Shown here one piece after another: positions 58,803 to 64,000 of a stretch of 64,000 bases of DNA. A program made the position numbers and the translations under genes. The stretch's first letter is position 1; the number at the start of each line of letters is the position of its first letter. This stretch comes from CAZEBW01 sp964510205. GTDB lineage: Bacteria > Chloroflexota > Anaerolineae > VGOG01. The DNA is taken from the NCBI GenBank assembly GCA_964510205.1, contig CAZEBW010000013.1, forward strand, positions 1 through 64,000, in the 5' to 3' direction. Below the pieces are notes generated by a model. That model saw nothing but the letters and a program-made list of their open reading frames with translations, searched no databases and was not told the origin of the DNA.

Positions 58803-58858
58803 GGACACCTGTCCAGTACAGAAATCCCCCAGATGCCCGTTGCGTCTGGGGGATTTTT
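58803..58858 (+). terminator. Hairpin terminator, copy C of the terminator-promoter family
   Basis: AAATCCCCCAGA / TCTGGGGGATTTTT stem between convergent genes. It shares GGACACCTGTCC and the full hairpin with 62471-62520, but the -10 is missing because sequence after the T run differs. Confidence 0.85.
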
Positions 58859-58868
58859 CCGATGAACC

Positions 58869-60128
58869 TTAAACCGTCGCTCCGACCGCCCGCTCAAAGA
58901 TGTCCAGCGCGGTTTCGATCTGCTCTTGAGTGACGATCAGCGGCGGAATCCAGCGGATGACGTTGCTGTAGGTGCCGCAGTTGAGCAGCAAGAGCTTGTC
59001 CGCCTGGCACCGGGCGATGATGGCTTTGGCCACATCGGTGGCGGGCGAGCCATCGGGATGGGTGAATTCGGCGCCGACCATCAGCCCCAGACCGCGCACG
59101 TCGCCCAGCAGCGGGCAGCGGCTCTGGACATCGCGCAGGCCGCCCATGAGCACGGCTCCCATTCGGGCAGCGTTTTCTACCAGCCCGTCCTGCAGCACGC
59201 GCACCGTAGCCTCGGCGGCGGCGCAGGAGACAGCATTTCCCCCATAAGTACCCCCATGCGACCCCACGATCCATTTGTCCATCAACGCTCGCGGGGCGGC
59301 CAGACCCGACAGCGGGAACCCGGAGGCCAGCCCTTTGGCCATGATCAGCACGTCAGGCGCCACGCCAAAGTGTTCAATGGCAAAGAACTTGCCCGTGCGT
59401 CCAAACCCCGACTGCACCTCGTCAGCGATGAGCAGGATACCGTGTTCGTCGCAGATGTCCCGCAGGCCGGGCAGAAACGACGGCGGCGGCGGCGCGTATC
59501 CCCCTTCGCCCAGAACCGGCTCGACGATGATGGCCGCCGTCTCAAAAGGAGCGGTCTGGCTGGCCAGCAGGTGGCGCAATTCCTTGAGACACCACTGGCT
59601 GGTCTCTTCGGGCTCCCAGCCATAGCGATACCAATACGGATACGGCGCCACGAACACGCCCGCCGCCAGGGGCTGGTACTTTTGACGGTAGATGGTCTTG
59701 GAAGTGGTCATGGCCATCGTCTGGTTGGTGCGCCCGTGGAACGATCCCTGGAAGACGATGACGTTGGTGCGGCCCGTGGCATGCCGGGCCAGCTTGACCG
59801 CGCCTTCGACGGCCTCGGCGCCCGAGTTGGAGAAGAAAAAGGCGTCTAACGAAGCGGGGACGACCTCGCGCAGGGCATCCACCAGGCGGAACAGCGGCTT
59901 GTGGTAGAGGATGTTGACCTGGGCATGGATGATCTTGCCCACCTGCTCTCTAGCGGCCTCGACGACCCTGGGATGGCAGTGCCCCGTGTTGGTGACGCCG
60001 ATGCCAGAGGTAAAATCCAGGTAGCGGTCGCCGTTGACGTCGAAGATATAAGCGCCCTCGCCTCGCTCGACGACGATGTCCGTGATTCGGCTCCAGACCG
60101 GCGAAATATGTTGGGTATCTGTGTTCAT
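58869..60128 (-). CDS. Class III PLP-dependent aminotransferase
   Basis: 419 residues, acetylornithine/GABA aminotransferase type: Schiff-base Lys265 in IMAKGLASGFPL, cofactor Asp236 in LIADEVQSGFGRTGKF, and GSFHGRT. The substrate is probably an omega-amino acid (4-aminobutyrate-like). ATG 60128 has AGGAGGGAAAGC upstream. A nitrilase-family gene lies immediately upstream on the same strand; together they suggest an amine or amide degradation pathway. Confidence 0.9.
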   Translation of the reverse strand: MNTDTQHISPVWSRITDIVVERGEGAYIFDVNGDRYLDFTSGIGVTNTGHCHPRVVEAAREQVGKIIHAQVNILYHKPLFRLVDALREVVPASLDAFFFSNSGAEAVEGAVKLARHATGRTNVIVFQGSFHGRTNQTMAMTTSKTIYRQKYQPLAAGVFVAPYPYWYRYGWEPEETSQWCLKELRHLLASQTAPFETAAIIVEPVLGEGGYAPPPPSFLPGLRDICDEHGILLIADEVQSGFGRTGKFFAIEHFGVAPDVLIMAKGLASGFPLSGLAAPRALMDKWIVGSHGGTYGGNAVSCAAAEATVRVLQDGLVENAARMGAVLMGGLRDVQSRCPLLGDVRGLGLMVGAEFTHPDGSPATDVAKAIIARCQADKLLLLNCGTYSNVIRWIPPLIVTQEQIETALDIFERAVGATV

Positions 60129-60142
60129 GCTTTCCCTCCTAT

Positions 60143-61060
60143 CTAATCTCTCATTTCTAATTTCTTTCTCGTGCTTTCGGGTAACTGAAGTGGGCCCAGA
60201 TGGCGAAATCCCTCTCCCTGTGCAAATCCTTCTTGATAAGGGGGAAACCGGCCGAGGAAATCCCGCAGTTGCTTGAGATGCTGGTTAAGCCCCAGGGTGC
60301 CGTATTCGCGGACGCGCCCCACCAAGTCGAGATCCAGCACCTGGGTCAAAATCTCCTCGTGATTCCCCGCCTGCTGCATCACGCGGCCGCTGGGGTCCAC
60401 GATCAGCGATCGCCCGCTGCTCATACCCCCGACGACGTTGACGTCAACCATATAGCACTGGTTGAAGATGGCCATCGCCTGCTCAATGACCAACTCGGCG
60501 TCGCGATCAGAGGTGGTGGTTAGGGCCGGGTGCAAAATGACCTCGGCGCCCAGCCAGACCAGGGTGCGGATAAACTCGGGGAACCAGCCATCGTAGCAGA
60601 TGGCTAACCCGAAGCGTCCAATGCCCGGCACGTCAAAGACGCAGAATTCAGACCCCGCCTGGGTCTTTTCCCAGGGACGCCACGGGAACATCTTGCGATA
60701 GCGAGCCACCAGCTCCCCCTCTGGCGACAGGACCACGGCGGTATTGTAAATCTCGCCGCCATCCAGCTCAAACATCGAGCCGGGCTGCAGCCACACGTTG
60801 TGACGCCGCGCCATTTCACCGAAGCGAGCAGTCATCGGTCCCGGTATGGCTTGAGCTGTATCGTAGCGCCCCACGCCGGCCGGCGGGGGGGAAAAGCCGC
60901 ACATCCCCGTGGGGCACAACTCCGGGAAACAGATCATGTCTACCCAGGGGAACATGGTCTTGGTAGACGCTACCAGTTCGGCCATGCGATCCAGTGTAGC
61001 CGGCGAGTCCCAGGGGACGACTTGCATCTGTACGGCGGCGATTCCGAAATGTCTGGACAT
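60143..61060 (-). CDS. Carbon-nitrogen hydrolase (nitrilase superfamily)
   Basis: 305 residues with the catalytic triad Glu47 (FPELCPTG), Lys123 (YRKMFPW) and Cys155 (LAICYDGWFPE), closest by look to aliphatic amidases or N-carbamoyl-hydrolases. ATG 61060 has AGGAGG six bases before it; the open frame upstream is repeat-derived. It ends 14 bases before the aminotransferase start, so the two are likely cotranscribed. Confidence 0.9.
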   Translation of the reverse strand: MSRHFGIAAVQMQVVPWDSPATLDRMAELVASTKTMFPWVDMICFPELCPTGMCGFSPPPAGVGRYDTAQAIPGPMTARFGEMARRHNVWLQPGSMFELDGGEIYNTAVVLSPEGELVARYRKMFPWRPWEKTQAGSEFCVFDVPGIGRFGLAICYDGWFPEFIRTLVWLGAEVILHPALTTTSDRDAELVIEQAMAIFNQCYMVDVNVVGGMSSGRSLIVDPSGRVMQQAGNHEEILTQVLDLDLVGRVREYGTLGLNQHLKQLRDFLGRFPPYQEGFAQGEGFRHLGPLQLPESTRKKLEMRD

Positions 61061-61104
61061 AGTAAGCCTCCTGGGCTCGTGAAACGTGAGGCGTGAAACG
61101 TGGA

Positions 61105-61839
61105 CTACGGCATTGTGTAGGGACAGGCCACCCAATGTCCCGGCGACAGCTCGACCAGCTCTGGCTGCTCCTTGCGGCACTCAGGAGTGGCGATGGGGCA
61201 GCGGGTGTGGAAGCGACACCCTGGCGGCGGGTGAACCGGGCTGGGGATGTCGCCTTCCAGGAGAATCGCCTCGCCGGCCTGATCGGGATCCACGTCGGGG
61301 ATGGCCGAGAGCAGCGCCTGGGTGTAGGGATGCAGCGCTACGTTAGCGAAGCGGCGTCGGGCGAAAATCTCTTCGCTGCGGCCGATCTCGACGATTTGGC
61401 CCAGGTACATGATCATGATGCGGTCGGCAATGTGCTCCACGACGCTCAAATCGTGAGAGATGAACAGGTAGGTCAAGCCCAGTTCTCGCTGCAGGTCGCT
61501 GATCAAGTTGAGCACCTGGGCCTGCACAGATACGTCCAGCGCGGAAGTCGGTTCGTCAAAGACGATGAACCTGGGGTTGAGGGCTAGGGCACGTGCGATG
61601 GCGATCCGCTGCCTCTGGCCGCCGCTGAACTCATGAGGATAGCGCAGTAGATGCTGCTCGGTCAACCCCACCTGATCCAAAAGATCTAGCACCCGCTCCC
61701 GCAGAGCCTGGCCTCGCAGATCGGTGTGCGTGCGAAGCGGCTCGGCGACGATGTCTTTTATCTTCATGCGCGGGTTGAGCGACGAGTAGGGATCCTGAAA
61801 GACGATGGCCATACCCAATCTCCAAACGACAACCTCCAA
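61105..61839 (-). pseudogene. 5'-truncated oligopeptide ABC transporter ATPase (OppF/DppF-type)
   Basis: The frame starts at the Q loop (IVFQDPYSSLNPRMKIKD) and runs through the ABC signature FSGGQRQRIAIARAL, Walker B FIVFDEPTSALD, the H loop FISHDLSVV and the C-terminal CRFHTRCPIATPEC domain. The first 80-100 residues, with Walker A, are missing. The break coincides with an AACCTCC-type repeat (61822-61857). It cannot bind ATP normally, so it is probably a decayed gene; no other Opp components are present. Confidence 0.85.
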
Positions 61840-61857
61840 CCTACAACCTCCAACAAT
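61822..61857. repeat. AACCTCCA repeat at the oppF truncation point
   Basis: CAATCTCCAAACGACAACCT and CCAACCTACAACCTCCAAC. It lies exactly between the truncated oppF and the Lrp-like gene. Confidence 0.7.
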
Positions 61858-62343
61858 TCAGCTCTTATCCGACGATTCGATCCTTTCCGCCGGGATACCC
61901 CAATCTACGATGGATTTCACCACTCTGGGGACGACGGCCGTGCGCGTGTGACGGACGCCGGGAAGCTTACCCAGCTTCTCGGTGAGGAACTCATACATCT
62001 TGTCTGTGGACTCGAAATAAGCTTGCACGCTGACATCTTGATCGCCCGTTGAACAGCCCACGTAGCCGACTTCCTCAAACTCGGCGATGGTTTCGGCCAC
62101 CTCGTTGATGCACGAAACGTCCACTTGACAATGGATATCGGCGATAATGTCGTAACCCAGCGCCTGGGGCACGACCAGCGCGATGACCTCGATAACGCCC
62201 GACTCAAGGAGTCGGTCTATGCGATATTGAACCGTGCGGTCCACCAAACCCAGCTCACGAGCCACCGCCGCGCTGGACTTGCGCCCCTCGCGCATCAAAC
62301 ATCTGACAATATCTCGATCTATCTCATCCAGCTTTATGGCCAT
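61858..62343 (-). CDS. Lrp/AsnC-family transcriptional regulator
   Basis: 161 residues: an N-terminal helix-turn-helix (LDEIDRDIVRCLMREGRK, then SSAAVARELGLVDRTVQYRI) and a C-terminal RAM/ACT-like domain for amino-acid effector and oligomer contact. ATG 62343 has AAGGTGG four bases upstream. A strong promoter at 62385-62413 is present. It may control the downstream aminotransferase/nitrilase genes on the same strand, or once did the opp genes. Confidence 0.92.
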   Translation of the reverse strand: MAIKLDEIDRDIVRCLMREGRKSSAAVARELGLVDRTVQYRIDRLLESGVIEVIALVVPQALGYDIIADIHCQVDVSCINEVAETIAEFEEVGYVGCSTGDQDVSVQAYFESTDKMYEFLTEKLGKLPGVRHTRTAVVPRVVKSIVDWGIPAERIESSDKS

Positions 62344-62384
62344 AAGTCCACCTTCTGAGTTCAAGTTGCTAAATCCACAAACAT

Positions 62385-62413
62385 ATTATACCATATATTT
62401 CGGAAAAAGTCAA
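62385..62413 (-). promoter_or_regulatory. Promoter of the Lrp-like gene
   Basis: TTGACT (62408-62413), 17-base spacer, TATAAT (62385-62390) with the extended element TGG just before it, on the minus strand. Confidence 0.88.
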
Positions 62414-62470
62414 GGTTTCCTAGAAAATTTACTGAATCAGCAAATAAATTGCTGCGAAGGCCATTTCGTA

Positions 62471-62536
62471 GGACACCTGTCCAATACAGAAATCCCCCAG
62501 ATGCCCGTTGCGTCTGGGGGATTTCTGTTGTATAAT
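62471..62536 (+). promoter_or_regulatory. Fused hairpin terminator and promoter, copy B
   Basis: GGACACCTGTCC, then the hairpin AATCCCCCAGA / TCTGGGGGATT. TTGCGT (62508-62513) lies in its loop and 3' arm, and a 17-base spacer leads to TATAAT (62531-62536). The -35, spacer and hairpin therefore overlap. Confidence 0.8.
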
Positions 62537-62838
62537 CAGTAGATAAGAAAATCTTGCTCCCGGGTGGCGTCCCCGCCACCCGGACGGGGCGAGGACGCCC
62601 CTTTTGAGCGATTTTTCTCAAGTACTGATAATGGGTCTGCTGAGATTGATTCGTCCGTGAGACGTCTGCCTTTCGTCCGCCGTACGTCATGCAAACTTGA
62701 AGGCTTTGTGATAGAATACAACCGCAGCGTCCTCGGGTGTGGAAATCGGCCTGAGGACGGACCTCGCAACAGGCTTTTTTCGGGGGAGTCATCTCTGAAA
62801 TTCAGGCAAACCAATACCGAGTAAAGGAGCTTCTAACT
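62537..62838 (+). other. Leader region of the ABC ATPase gene
   Basis: A GC hairpin GGGTGGCGTCC / GGACGGGGCGAGGACGCCCC resembles the repeats at 45174. No convincing gene; a small open frame from 62564 lacks a ribosome site. Transcription from copy B would give a leader of about 300 bases. AAGGAG lies ten bases ahead of the ATPase start. Confidence 0.5.
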
Positions 62839-63726
62839 ATGCCCACCATCGAAGTTTCCCACGTCGCCAAGTCGTTTGGCAAAACCCAGGCCGTAGCTGA
62901 CGTATCGTTTGACGTCGAGCGCGGCGAGATCTTCGGACTGCTCGGCCCCAACGGCGCAGGCAAGACCACCACCATCCGCCTGATGCTGGACATCTTCAAG
63001 CCGGAGCGCGGCACGGTGTCCATCCTGGGCGGGCCGATGACCGAAGAGAAGAAAGAGCGCATCGGCTACATGCCAGAGGAGCGCGGCCTGTATCAAGATG
63101 CGCCGCTGGAGCGCTGCCTGCTCTACCTGGCCTCGCTGAAGGGCCTATCATCCGCTGAAGCCGGCCAACGCCTGGGGCCGCTGCTGGAACGCTTCGACCT
63201 GGCCGCCCACAAAAGCAAACGTGTCAAAGAGCTCAGCAAAGGAATGCAGCAGAAGGCGCAGATCATCAACACCATCATCCACCGCCCAGAGCTGATTATC
63301 ATTGACGAACCGTTTGCCTCCCTCGATCCCATCAACACCCAGTTGGTCAAGGACCTGATGCGGGAGCTGCGCCGGCAGGGGACCACGATTCTCATGTCCA
63401 CCCACCAGATGCACCAGGTTGAAGAGCTGTGCGACCGCATCCTGCTGATTAACAAAGGGAAGGATGTGCTCTATGGCGACCTGGACGAGGTCCGCCGCCG
63501 ATTCTCCGGCCACGCCGTGCTGGTGCGCACCACGGGCCAGCTTCCCGGCGTGGATGGGGTCGAGCAGACTTCGCCCCACAACGACGCCGTCAAGCTGACC
63601 CTGAGCCAGGATACCACCCCCCAGGACGTGCTGCACGCGCTGATGGCCCAAGACGTGATCCTGGAGAAGTTCGAGATCGCCATCCCCACCCTAGACGAGA
63701 TCTTCATCCGCGTGGTGGAGGGCTGA
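62839..63726 (+). CDS. ABC transporter ATP-binding protein (NatA/DUF4162 type)
   Basis: 295 residues: Walker A GPNGAGKTT, signature ELSKGMQQKAQI (variant LSKGM), Walker B LIIIDEPFASLD, then a C-terminal DUF4162 domain (LVRTTGQLPGVDGVEQ to FIRVVEG). This fits NatA-like exporters of Na+, drugs or lipids. ATG 62839. The permease gene normally following is not seen in the remaining 274 bases. Confidence 0.9.
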   Translation: MPTIEVSHVAKSFGKTQAVADVSFDVERGEIFGLLGPNGAGKTTTIRLMLDIFKPERGTVSILGGPMTEEKKERIGYMPEERGLYQDAPLERCLLYLASLKGLSSAEAGQRLGPLLERFDLAAHKSKRVKELSKGMQQKAQIINTIIHRPELIIIDEPFASLDPINTQLVKDLMRELRRQGTTILMSTHQMHQVEELCDRILLINKGKDVLYGDLDEVRRRFSGHAVLVRTTGQLPGVDGVEQTSPHNDAVKLTLSQDTTPQDVLHALMAQDVILEKFEIAIPTLDEIFIRVVEG

Positions 63727-63756
63727 GAACATAGCGGCTGAAGACATAGCTAAGGG

Positions 63757-64000
63757 GCTGTAAAAGAATAACTTCCCGATCTATGTAGGGCAGGTTGGCC
63801 GCGACTCTCGCCGAGACGGTAGGATGCCACTGGGTCGTGGCAGACGCTTGGATTATCTTTGGCGAAACCAAGGAAGCGGCCTACCTGCCGTTTCGCAGGG
63901 CGGCAGGTAGGCGGCTTGGCTGGACTTGCCTTGACGGAGGTGACTGCAATGCGTGTAGCCGGTACAAGACGGTTCCGTGTCTAACCCGCCGCCAACCTGC
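63757..64000. repeat. Foldback region at the window's right edge
   Basis: GCAGGTTGGC (63790-63799) pairs with GCCAACCTGC (63991-64000). Within it lies CCTACCTGCCG / CGGCAGGTAGG (63880-63911). It starts with GGGGCTGTAAAAGAATAACTT, which looks like an insertion-sequence end. No gene is seen and the element may continue beyond the window. Confidence 0.45.

Noticed and set aside
62564..62824. An 86-codon open frame before the ABC ATPase
   Set aside because: It starts in a GC hairpin repeat, lacks a ribosome site and has random-looking composition.

Overview
The window looks like one contiguous chromosomal stretch of a GC-rich bacterium, most likely a member of the Chloroflexota (Anaerolineae-like). 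This is inferred from several things: an 11-subunit complex I operon without NuoEFG, paired membrane pyrophosphatases, a MoxR/DUF58 pair, GH3-type proteins, LiaI/LiaF-like membrane proteins, a T-box-controlled leuS, and an unusual density of short palindromic intergenic repeats. No rRNA, CRISPR array, phage or complete insertion sequence is visible.

Left third (about 0.2-24.6 kb, nearly all minus strand) is a bioenergetic block. Read in the direction of transcription it runs nuoA-B-C-[hicB-hicA]-D-H-I-J-K-L-M-N, then atpI/Z-atpB-atpE-atpF-atpH, then an unknown 103-residue membrane ORF where atpA is normally expected. It continues with a H+-pyrophosphatase, a GAF-GAF kinase-like protein, a REC-histidine kinase hybrid, a REP-associated transposase (rayT) with its REP palindromes, a response regulator, an unknown protein and a second H+-pyrophosphatase. 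The F1 genes atpA, atpG, atpD and atpC are not in the window.

Middle (24.6-42 kb): two FemAB/FemX-like peptidoglycan aminoacyltransferases and a large exported surface protein lead to leuS. The leuS leader is a T-box riboswitch with a Leu (CUC) specifier and, unexpectedly, a complete tRNA-Ala(GGC) gene inside the leader. Then come an SDR dehydrogenase, a YjbQ protein, a B3/B4 protein, a HEPN-MNT toxin-antitoxin pair, two more tRNA-Ala genes, an amidohydrolase, an ammonium-transporter-like protein, a LOG-like protein, ThpR and an Rpn-family nuclease.

Right third (42-64 kb, mostly plus strand): MoxR ATPase, a B12-binding radical SAM protein, DUF58, a GNAT, an AIM24-like protein, a malY remnant, a second B12 radical SAM protein and two GH3-like adenylating enzymes on the minus strand. 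These are followed by four membrane proteins (LiaI/LiaF, DUF624 and unknown types), an MgtC/DUF4010 protein, a class III aminotransferase plus nitrilase, a 5'-truncated oppF, an Lrp regulator and an ABC ATPase.

The most distinctive feature is the intergenic DNA. At least ten families of short palindromes or quasi-periodic inverted repeats fill the gaps. Some supply the stop codon of the neighbouring gene, one lies in frame inside a kinase gene, and one family fuses a hairpin terminator to a sigma70-type promoter. The strongest candidates for something new are the tRNA-Ala nested in the leuS T-box leader and the recurrent terminator-promoter module.
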